From: an uncultured Eubacteriales bacterium
Lineage (GTDB): Bacteria > Bacillota > Clostridia > Oscillospirales > Acutalibacteraceae
Reading direction: 5' to 3'
DNA length: 64,000 bases
NCBI GenBank assembly: GCA_934486455.1
Contig: CAKSPR010000002.1
Location: 1-64,000 of the forward strand
Part shown: positions 9,091-17,072 of the stretch, in pieces
Numbering within the stretch: the stretch's first letter is position 1
Layout of the letters: each line of letters begins with the position of its first letter
Translations under genes and position numbers: made by a program
The notes under the pieces: model-generated
Told to the model about the DNA's origin: nothing
Databases searched by the model: none
Seen by the model: the letters and a program-made list of their open reading frames with translations, nothing else

Positions 9091-9434
9091 AAAAAACAAA
9101 ATCCCCGAGGTCTTTTGCAAAACCTCAGGGACGAAAAACTTTTTTCGCGGTACCACCCTGTTTACCGTTAAACGGTCAACTCAAATCAGGCTCAATCAAG
9201 CCTTTCGCCATGGTAACGGGGCGTTCCGTAGCCGCTTAGTTGCGATCGGTTCGAATTAACGGGGGTTTAACGGTCGGACAGACGGCCGACGGTAAACTGC
9301 CGTTGCTTTTCGGCGGCTCTGCTGGGGAGTGAGACTTTTTCGCCCTTTCGTACCGCCTTACACCAAGCGGCGGCTCTCTGAAACGAAGGTGGGGTGAAAA
9401 ATAACTCCTTCATTGCATTTAAAATATTCAGTGT
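9091..9434 (-). promoter_or_regulatory. T-box leader, specifier read as CUC (Leu)
   Basis: tRNA-sensing leader on the - strand. Stem I shows AGAGAGCC and the GGTGTAA loop motif. The T-box sequence AGGGTGGTACCGCG lies at about 9146-9160. The competing terminator (CCCTGAGG/CCTCGGGG plus TTTTGTTTTTT) is at about 9091-9132. In the specifier loop the 3' strand GUCUC sits between two helices, giving CUC at 9331-9333, a leucine codon. Uncharged tRNA-Leu would favour the antiterminator and turn on the LeuA-like gene and ligase fusion. Another 145 bases separate the terminator from the start codon. T-box identity is firm; the specifier is read by hand. Confidence 0.9.
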
Positions 9435-9440
9435 AATGAG

Positions 9441-9469
9441 ATTGTAACACTTGTTTTTGAGTTTGTCAA
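9441..9469 (-). promoter_or_regulatory. Promoter of the leucine T-box operon
   Basis: On the - strand TTGACA (9464-9469), a 17-base spacer and TACAAT (9441-9446) form a near-consensus sigma-A promoter. Transcription would begin at about 9434, just before T-box stem I. The remaining 9470-9593 holds a C/G run but nothing I recognise. Confidence 0.88.
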
Positions 9470-9593
9470 GCGGGGTAATTGTAAACTTATTGTTGCCAAA
9501 AGCACGGTACGCGGCTTCCCCCCCGGGGACTTGTTCTGCAACATCCCGATCCGATTAGGGGACGGCATCTTTTTTTAAAATTGAAAAAGGAGA

Positions 9594-10655
9594 TCAGATC
9601 TCTACCGTCCAGCCGAGCTTATCCTCGATCCTGCCCCACTGAATTCCGGTGAGGGTATCGTAAAGATGCTGTGTGAGCGGACCGATTTTTCCGCCGTTAA
9701 CGGTGCATTTTTTACCCTTGTAGCAAAGCTCTCCGATGGGGGAAACCACCGCCGCCGTGCCGCAGCCCCAGGCCTCTTTAAGAGTACCCTCGTCCATGGC
9801 CTTTTCAAGCTCGTCAACGCTTAAAAGCCGCTCGCTTACGGTGAAGCCTTCCTTTGCCAGCACCTCAATGCAGGACTTGCGGGTAATTCCGGGTAAGATC
9901 GAGCCGGTCAGCTTTGGTGTGACAACCTCGTCGCCTATTTTGAACATGACGTTCATGGCGCCTACCTCTTCAATGTATTTGCGCTCAACGCCGTCCAGCC
10001 ACAGCACCTGAGAATAGCCCTGCTTTTCGGCACGCTCGCCGGCACGGTTGCTTGCGGCATAGTTTCCGCCGCATTTGGCATATCCCGTTCCGCCTCTTAC
10101 CGCACGGACATCCTCGTCCTCAATCATAATTTTAACGGGATTGATACCCTCGGCATAATAGCTTCCCGAGGGAGAGGCAATAATCATGAATGTGGCATTG
10201 TGAACGGCATGAACTCCCAGAGATTCGTCGTTTCCGAACATAAAGGGGCGAAGGTAAAGGGATGTGCCGAAACGGTCGGGTACCCAATCCTGCTCAAGCG
10301 CCACAAAGGTGGTAAGAGCTTTAAGCGCATCCTCCTCGGGAATCTGAGGGAGGCAAAGGCGCTCGGCCGAGTTGTTCATTCTTCTGACATTCTCGATTGG
10401 GCGGAAAAGCTGCACCTTTCCGTCGGCACGGCGATAGGCTTTAAGTCCCTCGAAAATTTCCGAGCCGTAATGAAGCACGGTGGATGCGGGATGTATCGAA
10501 AGGTAGCCGAAGGGTACGATTCTTGCGTCGTGCCAGCCCTGCTCGCGGGAATAGTCCATAATAAACATGTGGTCGGTGAAGACCTTACCGAATCCCAAGG
10601 TGGAGGGATCGGGCTTTTCCTTGAGCACGGCCGCTTTGGTTATTTTAATATCCAT
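9594..10655 (-). CDS. ilvE: Branched-chain amino acid aminotransferase
   Basis: 353-residue PLP enzyme of fold type IV interconverting Leu, Ile and Val with their 2-oxoacids using glutamate/2-oxoglutarate. The PLP lysine is K194 in GYAKCGGNYA; LHYGSEIFEGLKAY, EVGAMNVMF and GSILPGITR are further family motifs. Length is typical of the larger bacterial BCAT group. It lies 50 bases downstream of the 2-oxoacid oxidoreductase subunits with no promoter seen between, so it is probably last in that operon. This links 2-oxoacid and acyl-CoA chemistry to branched-chain amino acids. Confidence 0.95.
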   Translation of the reverse strand: MDIKITKAAVLKEKPDPSTLGFGKVFTDHMFIMDYSREQGWHDARIVPFGYLSIHPASTVLHYGSEIFEGLKAYRRADGKVQLFRPIENVRRMNNSAERLCLPQIPEEDALKALTTFVALEQDWVPDRFGTSLYLRPFMFGNDESLGVHAVHNATFMIIASPSGSYYAEGINPVKIMIEDEDVRAVRGGTGYAKCGGNYAASNRAGERAEKQGYSQVLWLDGVERKYIEEVGAMNVMFKIGDEVVTPKLTGSILPGITRKSCIEVLAKEGFTVSERLLSVDELEKAMDEGTLKEAWGCGTAAVVSPIGELCYKGKKCTVNGGKIGPLTQHLYDTLTGIQWGRIEDKLGWTVEI

Positions 10656-10705
10656 ATCGGTGATCTCCTTTTAAAAGCGTAAAGTAGTATCTTTAAATTG
10701 AAATT

Positions 10706-11239
10706 TTAAAATTCCGCGCCGGTTTTAAGGGCGTTCATGTTGACCTGCATCATGTCCTTGTGTTTGGCCGAAATGACCTTCGAAACGGCCTTTTCAACCG
10801 CCTGCTCGTCAAATCCGTCGGTCTCTTTAAGAAGCTTTCCCATAACAACCATATTTGCAAGTGTGGGAAAGCCCTTTTCGCCGGCGGTTTTCGTGGCCGG
10901 TACATAAAACACCGTCACATCGTCTCTTTTAACCTTGCGTTCCACAAGGGAGCTGTCGACAAATATCATTCCGCCGCTTTTGACCGAATTTTCAAACTTG
11001 TCGAGAGAAGGCAGATTCATGGCCACCAAAATGTCGGGATTTGAAACAATGGGCGAGCCCACCGGCTGATCGCTTATGATGACGCTGCAGCTTGCTGTGC
11101 CGCCGCGCATTTCGGGACCGTAGGAGGGAAGCCAGCTGACATTTTTGTCCTCGATAAGTCCTTTATATGCAAGCAGCTTTCCGGCAAAAAGTATGCCCTG
11201 TCCTCCGAAGCCCGAAAGAAGTATGTTTTTTGTACTCAT
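10706..11239 (-). CDS. 2-oxoacid:ferredoxin oxidoreductase, gamma subunit
   Basis: 177-residue gamma subunit of a ferredoxin-dependent 2-oxoacid oxidoreductase (pyruvate/ketoisovalerate oxidoreductase, catalytic domain type). GFGGQGI near the N terminus, SYGPEMRGGT and the closing Ala/Lys-rich helix are characteristic. The ATG at 11239 is chosen because GGAGAG precedes it and the family begins here; longer in-frame extensions would run into the beta gene. Two bases separate it from the beta subunit. The complex oxidatively decarboxylates 2-oxoacids to acyl-CoA, or runs in reverse with reduced ferredoxin. Substrate is not decided by this subunit. Confidence 0.92.
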   Translation of the reverse strand: MSTKNILLSGFGGQGILFAGKLLAYKGLIEDKNVSWLPSYGPEMRGGTASCSVIISDQPVGSPIVSNPDILVAMNLPSLDKFENSVKSGGMIFVDSSLVERKVKRDDVTVFYVPATKTAGEKGFPTLANMVVMGKLLKETDGFDEQAVEKAVSKVISAKHKDMMQVNMNALKTGAEF

Positions 11240-11241
11240 TT

Positions 11242-12024
11242 TTACCGCTCTCCTTCCGTTTCTCGGCTGTCGGCCTGTGCCCTTTCGGCAGTTCTGTCCT
11301 TGTATACTCCGAGGGGATAGTAGGGGAGCATTTTGTCGTCGATCCATTTAAGGGCGGCCTTGGGGGTCATTCCCCAGTTGGTGGGGCAGGAGGAAACGAC
11401 CTCGACAAGGGAAAATCCCTTGCCGTCGATTTGATTTTGAAAAGCCTTTTTAATGGCCTTTTTGGCGGCTCTGACATTTTTAACGCTGTTGACCGTCACC
11501 CGCTCGAGATATTCGGGGCCTTCAAGCTGAGAGAGCATCTCGCAAACCTTAACGGGGTATCCGCAAAGCTTGGGATCGCGGCCGTAGGGAGATGTCTGGG
11601 TGACCTGACCGGGAAGGGAGGTGGGAGCCATCTGACCGCCGGTCATTCCGTAAATTGCGTTGTTTATGAAAATTACCGTGATGTTTTCGTTTCTCGCGGC
11701 GGCGTGCACCGTTTCGGCCATACCGATGGAGGCAAGATCACCGTCTCCCTGATATGTAAAGACGATGTGATTGTCGGGATCGGCACGTTTAACGCCGGTA
11801 GCAACTGCGGGGGCGCGTCCGTGAGCCGCCTCGATCATGTCGCAGTTGAAATAGTTATATGCCATGACCGAGCATCCCACCGGTGCAATGCCGATAGTTT
11901 TTCCTTCGATGCCCAGCTCGTCGATGGTTTCGGCCACAAGACGGTGGACGATACCGTGGGTACATCCGGGGCAATAATGCATGGGCACATCTATGAGAGA
12001 ATGGGGTCTGTCAAACACAACCAT
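11242..12024 (-). CDS. 2-oxoacid:ferredoxin oxidoreductase, beta (TPP) subunit
   Basis: 260-residue thiamine-pyrophosphate-binding subunit. The TPP/Mg motif is GDGDLASIGM followed by NNAIYGMTGGQ, and CPGC near the N terminus probably binds a cluster with another cysteine (VGCS). The start ATG at 12024 overlaps the alpha stop codon by one base (TAATG), a sign of tight coupling. Family length is normal. With the alpha, gamma and ferredoxin-like subunits this makes a four-subunit VOR/KOR-type enzyme. Confidence 0.94.
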   Translation of the reverse strand: MVVFDRPHSLIDVPMHYCPGCTHGIVHRLVAETIDELGIEGKTIGIAPVGCSVMAYNYFNCDMIEAAHGRAPAVATGVKRADPDNHIVFTYQGDGDLASIGMAETVHAAARNENITVIFINNAIYGMTGGQMAPTSLPGQVTQTSPYGRDPKLCGYPVKVCEMLSQLEGPEYLERVTVNSVKNVRAAKKAIKKAFQNQIDGKGFSLVEVVSSCPTNWGMTPKAALKWIDDKMLPYYPLGVYKDRTAERAQADSRETEGER

Positions 12025-13079
12025 TACCTTACACCTCCGTTTTTGATAGCTTCGAGCACCTGCTCGGGAGAGGGGATCATGCCGCCTGCACGGTTGCAAA
12101 GCTCAACCGGCTTTTTGCATTTGACAGCAAGTCTTATGTCCTCGATCATCTGACCCATGGAAAGCTCTACCGAGATAAATCTTTCGACCCTCTCGGCAGC
12201 CTTTTCAAAGGGAGCAACGGGGAAGGGCCAGAGGGTTATGGGACGGATAAGGCCGACCTTAATGCCCTGCTTTCTCGCCTCGTTGACGGCGTTTTTGGAA
12301 ACGCGGGCGGCAATGCCGAAGGCCACAAGGCAGATGTCGGCGTCATCCATCATATATTCTTCATACATGGCCTCGTTTTGCTCGATGGCCTTGTAGCGTT
12401 CAAATCTTTCGAAGTTGAACTGCTCAAGCTCCTCGGGAACGAGGGACAGGGAATTTACGATGTTGTGGGGACGGCTCATTTTTGTACCCGTGGTCGCCCA
12501 GGGCTTTTCGGGAGGGGGAGCAACCTTAAAATCAAGCTCTACCGGCTCCATCATCTGACCCATTGTACCGTCGGCCATGATCATTGAGGTTACGCGGTAT
12601 TTGTCGGCAAGCTCAAAACCCTTGACGGTAAGCTCGGCCATTTCCTGAACCGACGCGGGAGCCAGCACGATCATATGAAAATCGCCGTGGCCGCCGCCCT
12701 TTGTGGCCTGGAAATAATCCGACTGGCTGGGCTGTATTCCGCCCAGTCCCGGGCCGCCGCGCTGAACATTTACCACAAGCGCGGGAAGATCTGCGCCCGC
12801 AAGGTAGGAAATGCCCTCACCTTTAAGGGAAATTCCGGGGCTTGAGGAGGAGGTCATGACCCTCTTTCCGGCCGACGAAACGCCGTATACCATATTGATG
12901 GCGGCAATTTCGCTTTCGGCCTGTAAGAACACTCCGCCGATTTTGGGCATCTTTTTGGCCATATACGCCGCAATCTCGGTTTGGGGCGTGATGGGATAAC
13001 CGAAGTAATGGCGGCAGCCTGCAAGAATGGCCGCCTCGGCAATGGCCTCGTTTCCTTTCATAAGAACCTTTTCAGACAT
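12024..13079 (-). CDS. vorB: 2-oxoacid:ferredoxin oxidoreductase, alpha subunit (VorB-like)
   Basis: 351-residue alpha subunit carrying the pyrimidine-binding domain (GYPITPQTEIAAYM) and domain II (NVQRGGPGLGG). Proteins of this type are usually annotated as 3-methyl-2-oxobutanoate (2-oxoisovalerate) dehydrogenase subunit VorB, although 2-oxoglutarate enzymes are close relatives. The neighbouring branched-chain aminotransferase favours the branched-chain substrate here, but that is contextual. It begins 6 bases after the ferredoxin-like subunit. No truncation is evident. Confidence 0.9.
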   Translation of the reverse strand: MSEKVLMKGNEAIAEAAILAGCRHYFGYPITPQTEIAAYMAKKMPKIGGVFLQAESEIAAINMVYGVSSAGKRVMTSSSSPGISLKGEGISYLAGADLPALVVNVQRGGPGLGGIQPSQSDYFQATKGGGHGDFHMIVLAPASVQEMAELTVKGFELADKYRVTSMIMADGTMGQMMEPVELDFKVAPPPEKPWATTGTKMSRPHNIVNSLSLVPEELEQFNFERFERYKAIEQNEAMYEEYMMDDADICLVAFGIAARVSKNAVNEARKQGIKVGLIRPITLWPFPVAPFEKAAERVERFISVELSMGQMIEDIRLAVKCKKPVELCNRAGGMIPSPEQVLEAIKNGGVR

Positions 13080-13085
13080 TTTCCT

Positions 13086-13292
13086 TCACCTCTCTACCTT
13101 TATGATGCAGTCGGGACACATTACGGCGCAGGACGCGCAGCCGATACAGGCCGACTCATCGGTAAGCTCGGCGGGATGATGTCCCTTTTTGTTGATTTTT
13201 TGCTCCGACAGCTTTAAAAGACCCTTGGGACATACGTCAACGCACAGCCCGCAGCCCTTGCAATTGTCGGTTTTAAAGGTAAGCTTTGCCAT
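13086..13292 (-). CDS. Ferredoxin-like (2x[4Fe-4S]) delta subunit
   Basis: 68-residue bacterial-type ferredoxin domain with two CxxCxxCxxxCP motifs (CKGCGLCVDVCP and CIGCASCAVMCP), hence two [4Fe-4S] clusters. Its place immediately upstream of the alpha subunit makes it the electron-transfer (delta) subunit of the 2-oxoacid oxidoreductase, relaying electrons between the TPP site and free ferredoxin. Ribosome site AAAGGAG. The 94-base gap to the upstream ATPase gene contains no clear promoter. Confidence 0.93.
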   Translation of the reverse strand: MAKLTFKTDNCKGCGLCVDVCPKGLLKLSEQKINKKGHHPAELTDESACIGCASCAVMCPDCIIKVER

Positions 13293-13385
13293 AGTTTTCG
13301 CTCCTTTTAAAGGTTTTTGTGTTTACGGTTTTGCTATATTTAAATGTATTAAGAAGACATATCTGTAAATCGGAATTTTTCCGCA

Positions 13386-14051
13386 TCAAACAGGCCGCCT
13401 TTGCAGGGTAAGGGCAAAGGGATTTTCGACCCTCCCGAAAAGCTCCTTTGAAAGCCGCTTTTCAAAGCAGGTCATAACAACCGGAAGCCCCGTTAAAGCC
13501 GATACCTCGTTTGCAAAGTCCACGGATGAAAGCACATCCTCGGCGGTGGTCTGCGCCCCTAAATTTGAATTGTTGACTATTCCGGTGAAGGGGAGCCTTC
13601 CGGCCGCTTCGATCTCTCTTCTCACCTCGTCCGCCGAAGCGGCATCGGGAGTCAGCGGTCGGAACTTATTTATGACCAGCAGACAGTCGAAGTCGTTTTC
13701 CTCTGTTAAAGCGGGGGCAATTCTGCCCAGGGCATATGCTCCCCGGTCGTCCCCGCCCACATCAATTACCGCGTTGTAGGTTTTGTCGTCGGTTATGGTG
13801 TAAATGTCCTGAGGAAGGGCGGGAATGTCGAGATTTGTGTTGGCGTATTTCGAGCAAATAAGCCTTATTCCGTGCTTTTCAAGATCGTCGGCACTGTCCT
13901 TGGCGCGAAAGTAGGGATTAACAATGTCGAGATCGGCGAGCAGAGTCTTTTTACCGCTCCTTGCAAGGTCGAGAGCCATGTTTACCGCTGCGTTGGTCTT
14001 TCCGCTTCCGTAATGGCCGCAAAGGAGGGTAACTCTTTTATAATTGTACAT
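13386..14051 (-). CDS. P-loop ATPase of unknown role (ParA/MinD-like)
   Basis: 221-residue P-loop protein. The Walker A motif is GHYGSGKT at about residue 12, followed by a switch-like LLADLDIVNPYF and DVGGDDRGA, resembling the CobQ/MinD/ParA superfamily. No transmembrane segment, iron-sulfur motif or DNA-binding motif is seen. It is probably first of the operon ATPase, ferredoxin, alpha, beta, gamma, ilvE. A role in assembly or metal-cofactor insertion for the oxidoreductase is conceivable but not shown by the sequence. Confidence 0.85.
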   Translation of the reverse strand: MYNYKRVTLLCGHYGSGKTNAAVNMALDLARSGKKTLLADLDIVNPYFRAKDSADDLEKHGIRLICSKYANTNLDIPALPQDIYTITDDKTYNAVIDVGGDDRGAYALGRIAPALTEENDFDCLLVINKFRPLTPDAASADEVRREIEAAGRLPFTGIVNNSNLGAQTTAEDVLSSVDFANEVSALTGLPVVMTCFEKRLSKELFGRVENPFALTLQRRPV

Positions 14052-14237
14052 TTTTCTCCCTCTTTAAAATTCTGAAAAAGAATTAAATTTTTAACTTTTA
14101 TTAAAAGCTCGGTCTGCACATATGGGCAGACCGTCCGCAGCGACGGCAGCCGTTAAAAGGAACGGGCGGTTTTTGCTGCGGATGGTGCTTTTTAACAATG
14201 CGTTTGGACGCAGGCCTTGCCGATACAGCCTGAAAAA

Positions 14238-16505
14238 TCAAAGCTTGTTGCGCTGAATCTTTCCGCTGATGGTCTTGGGAAGCTCGTTTTTAAATTCCAC
14301 TATACGGGGATATTTATAGGGAGCGGTGTTCTTTTTAACATAGCTCTGGATTTCCTTTTTAAGCTCGTCGGAGGGCTCGGTGCCCTTGGTCAGAACCACG
14401 TTGGCCTTAACGACCTGACCTCTGACCTCGTCGGGAGCGGCGGTGACGGCACATTCGAGAATATAGGGAAGCTCCATGATGACGCTTTCGATTTCAAAGG
14501 GTCCGATGCGGTAGCCGGAGGATTTGATTACATCGTCCACGCGGCCGACATACCAGTAAAAGCCGTCCTCATCCCGCCATGCGACATCGCCGGTGTGATA
14601 ATAGCCGTCGTGCCAGACCTCCTTGGTCTTTTCCTCGTTTTTATAGTAGCCCTTAAACAGTCCGCAGGGCACCTTGTCGGAGGTCTTGATGACAATCTCG
14701 CCCGATTCGCCGTCGGGAACGGGATTTCCCTCGCTGTCGAGAAGGGTGATGTCGAATTGGGGAGAGGGCTTGCCCATAGAGCCGATCTTGTGGGGCTGCC
14801 CCATAAGGTTGGCGATGGCAAGGGTGGTTTCGGTCTGACCGAAGCCCTCCATGATTTTAAGGCCGGTGGCCTTTTCAAACTGCTTGTAAACCTCGGGGTT
14901 TAATGCCTCGCCGGCGGTGGTCATATGACGGATGGAGGAAAGGTCGTATTTTGAGATGTCCTCCTTGACCATCATGCGGAGCATTGTCGGGGGAGCGCAG
15001 AAGGTGGTGATTTTGTATTTTGCAAACATGGGAAGGATGTCGGCAGCCGAGAAACGGTCGAAGTCGTAGGTAAAGACCGCCCCTTCGCACAGCCACTGGC
15101 CGAACATTTTGCCCCAAAGAGCCTTGCCCCAGCCGGTATCGGAAATGGTAAAGTGCAGACCGTCGTCGCTGACCCCGTGCCAGTATTTCGCGGTGACATA
15201 GTGACCGAGGGCGTATTTGCAGGAATGAGCGGCAATTTTGGGATAACCGGTGGTGCCGGAGGTGAAGAACATGAGCATGTTGTCGTCGCCGCAGGCGGTG
15301 TCGGCCGTGCGGTGATAGTGGGCGCTGAAAAGGTGGAATTCCGAATCAAAATTGTGCCAGCCTTCCCGATCCTTTCCGACAACTACCTTGACCTTCAATG
15401 TGGGACATTTATCCGCAACCTCGTCGACGCAATCGGGCACGCCGTCGTCCTCGGTGCAGATTATTGCCGAAACATCGGCCGCTTTAAAGCGATATTCAAA
15501 ATCGTGAGCCTTGAGCTGGTGGGTGGCGGGAATGGCCACGGCTCCGATTTTGTTTAAAGCGAGAAATGCAAACCAGAACTGATAGTGTCTTTTAAGCACC
15601 AGCATGACCCGGTCGCCTTTTTTGATTCCGAGGGAGGTGAAGTAATTTGCACACTGCGCCGAGTAACGCTTCATGTCCTTAAAGGTAAAGCGGCGTTCGG
15701 TCTTGTCCTTGGAGATGTGGAGCATTGCAAGCTTGGTGGGGTCCTTCTTTGCAATGGCGTCAACGGTATCGAAAGCAAAATTATAGCTGTCCTCGTTGAC
15801 AAAATCAATGCTTTTAAGCACTCCGTTTTCGTCCTCGACCGTCTTTATGAATTTTTCGCTGACAAAGGTCTTTCCGGGAATCCTTCCGGGGATGAGAGTG
15901 TCGCGGACGACCGTCTCGGCGTGGGCCTCTCCCGGGAGAACCACCGCCAAAAAGAGCACCTCGCTGCCGTCGACGGCGATCATTCCGTGGGGGGTCGAGC
16001 TGTTATAATAGATGCTGTCGCCTTCTTCGAGATACTCGACGTTATCGCCGACTTGTACCTTCATTTTTCCTTTAAGCACAAGGTCGAATTCCTGCCCCGA
16101 GTGCTTGGTCAGATGAATGGGCTTGTTCTGAAGCTCTTCGCTGTAATCGTAACGCACCCAGTAAGGCTCGGCGATTTTTTTGCGGAAAAGGGGAGCGAGG
16201 TTTTGAATGTTTATGCCGTCTTCCTTGGCGGTTTCCTGACCCATTCCCTTTCGGGTGACGGTGTAGGAAGAAAGGTGGGCGCTCTGACCTTCAAGAAGGT
16301 CGGTGATACCGATGCCGAAGGCAAGAGAGCATTTGTGGATAAATGTGAAGGGAAAGTCAAGCTGACCCGCTTCATATTTAAGATAATCGTCGATGGTTAC
16401 TTCGGTCTTTTCGGCCATTTCCTCCACGGTCAGCCCGACAATTTCACGCATTTCGCGAATTCTGCGGGCAACCTCCAGAAGCTTTTCGGTGTCTACATTT
16501 GTCAT
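14238..16505 (-). CDS. XRE-cupin-acyl-CoA ligase fusion
   Basis: 755-residue three-domain protein. Residues about 6-72 are a Cro/XRE helix-turn-helix (ARRIREMREIVGLTVEEMAE). Residues about 125-195 are a cupin (KHSGQEFDLVLKG...GDSIYYNSSTPHG). Residues about 215-755 are an AMP-forming acyl-CoA ligase with FTSGTTGYPK, FGQTETT, the hinge GRVDDVIKSSGYRIG and the C-terminal lysine SGKIQRNK, so catalysis looks intact. The ATG at 16505 is chosen for its AGGGAGG site; an in-frame extension runs back into the T-box terminator. The XRE-cupin half is a common stand-alone regulator architecture; covalent linkage to a ligase suggests substrate sensing or autoregulation (inference). The downstream 14052-14237 gap holds only a short hairpin at 14111-14132. 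Confidence 0.9.
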   Translation of the reverse strand: MTNVDTEKLLEVARRIREMREIVGLTVEEMAEKTEVTIDDYLKYEAGQLDFPFTFIHKCSLAFGIGITDLLEGQSAHLSSYTVTRKGMGQETAKEDGINIQNLAPLFRKKIAEPYWVRYDYSEELQNKPIHLTKHSGQEFDLVLKGKMKVQVGDNVEYLEEGDSIYYNSSTPHGMIAVDGSEVLFLAVVLPGEAHAETVVRDTLIPGRIPGKTFVSEKFIKTVEDENGVLKSIDFVNEDSYNFAFDTVDAIAKKDPTKLAMLHISKDKTERRFTFKDMKRYSAQCANYFTSLGIKKGDRVMLVLKRHYQFWFAFLALNKIGAVAIPATHQLKAHDFEYRFKAADVSAIICTEDDGVPDCVDEVADKCPTLKVKVVVGKDREGWHNFDSEFHLFSAHYHRTADTACGDDNMLMFFTSGTTGYPKIAAHSCKYALGHYVTAKYWHGVSDDGLHFTISDTGWGKALWGKMFGQWLCEGAVFTYDFDRFSAADILPMFAKYKITTFCAPPTMLRMMVKEDISKYDLSSIRHMTTAGEALNPEVYKQFEKATGLKIMEGFGQTETTLAIANLMGQPHKIGSMGKPSPQFDITLLDSEGNPVPDGESGEIVIKTSDKVPCGLFKGYYKNEEKTKEVWHDGYYHTGDVAWRDEDGFYWYVGRVDDVIKSSGYRIGPFEIESVIMELPYILECAVTAAPDEVRGQVVKANVVLTKGTEPSDELKKEIQSYVKKNTAPYKYPRIVEFKNELPKTISGKIQRNKL

Positions 16506-16533
16506 TTTCGGTTCCTCCCTGTCTTTTTTGCGG

Positions 16534-16806
16534 GGCAATAAAAAACCGCCCCAAAGAAAGTTTCTTTGAGACGGGTGAATGTTTTCACTCGCGGTACCAC
16601 TCAAATTGCAGTAGAACTGCCACTCAGGATCAAACAATCCTTATGCCTTTACGCGGCAAGACGGGAAGCGCCTACTCAGATGAATCTTTTCAGACTTCCG
16701 GCTCGGAAGGGATGGGCTACGAAGAACACCGCCGACGGTTTACACCAACCACCGTCTCTCTGCAAGGCTAAGCGTTCTAAGCCGTCTTCGTCACAGCCTT
16801 TGTTGT
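16534..16806 (-). promoter_or_regulatory. T-box leader before the XRE-cupin-ligase gene
   Basis: A second T-box on the - strand. Stem I shows AGAGAGACGGTGG and GGTTGGTGTAA; the T-box element GAGTGGTACCGCG is at about 16590-16603; the terminator (CGTCTCAAAGAAA paired with TTTCTTTGGGGCG, then TTTTTTATT) is at 16536-16574. In the specifier loop UAGCC lies between the helix CGAAGA/UCUUCG and GAUG/CAUC, giving GCC (Ala) at 16715-16717 by analogy with the leucine T-box here. The specifier is uncertain; T-box identity is not. Confidence 0.88.
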
Positions 16807-16810
16807 CATC

Positions 16811-16839
16811 AATATAGCACATCTCATTTTTAATGTCAA
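16811..16839 (-). promoter_or_regulatory. Promoter of the second T-box
   Basis: TTGACA (16834-16839), 17-base spacer and TATATT (16811-16816) on the - strand form a strong sigma-A promoter placed just before stem I of the T-box. From 16840 to 17011 I see nothing beyond AT-rich sequence. Confidence 0.87.
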
Positions 16840-17011
16840 GGGGGTTTCAGAAAAAAATTCGACATTTTTCTGTTGCATAAAATGCATAACGGGTTTATAA
16901 AAATGAGAACGGCCGAAAAAATGGAATTTGCCCAAAACGGCTTAAAACCGAAATTTCTACTATGGGTAGAGAAGATATATTTTTCGGTGGACTGAATTTT
17001 ATTACGATAGA

Positions 17012-17040
17012 TTGATTTTAAGGCCATGCTGTAATATACT
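17012..17040 (+). promoter_or_regulatory. Promoter of the DegV gene
   Basis: TTGATT, 17-base spacer and TATACT on the + strand, 32 bases before the DegV start codon. Confidence 0.7.
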
Positions 17041-17072
17041 TGGGCATAGATTTTTCTGAAAGGTGTGACATT

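Noticed and set aside
14111..14132. GGTCTGC/GCAGACC hairpin as terminator of the XRE-cupin-ligase gene
   Set aside because: The stem is good but no proper T-run follows on the - strand, so only noted as a hairpin.
16506..16637. N-terminal extension of the XRE-cupin-ligase protein
   Set aside because: It would be translated from T-box leader sequence; the ATG at 16505 has a strong ribosome site.
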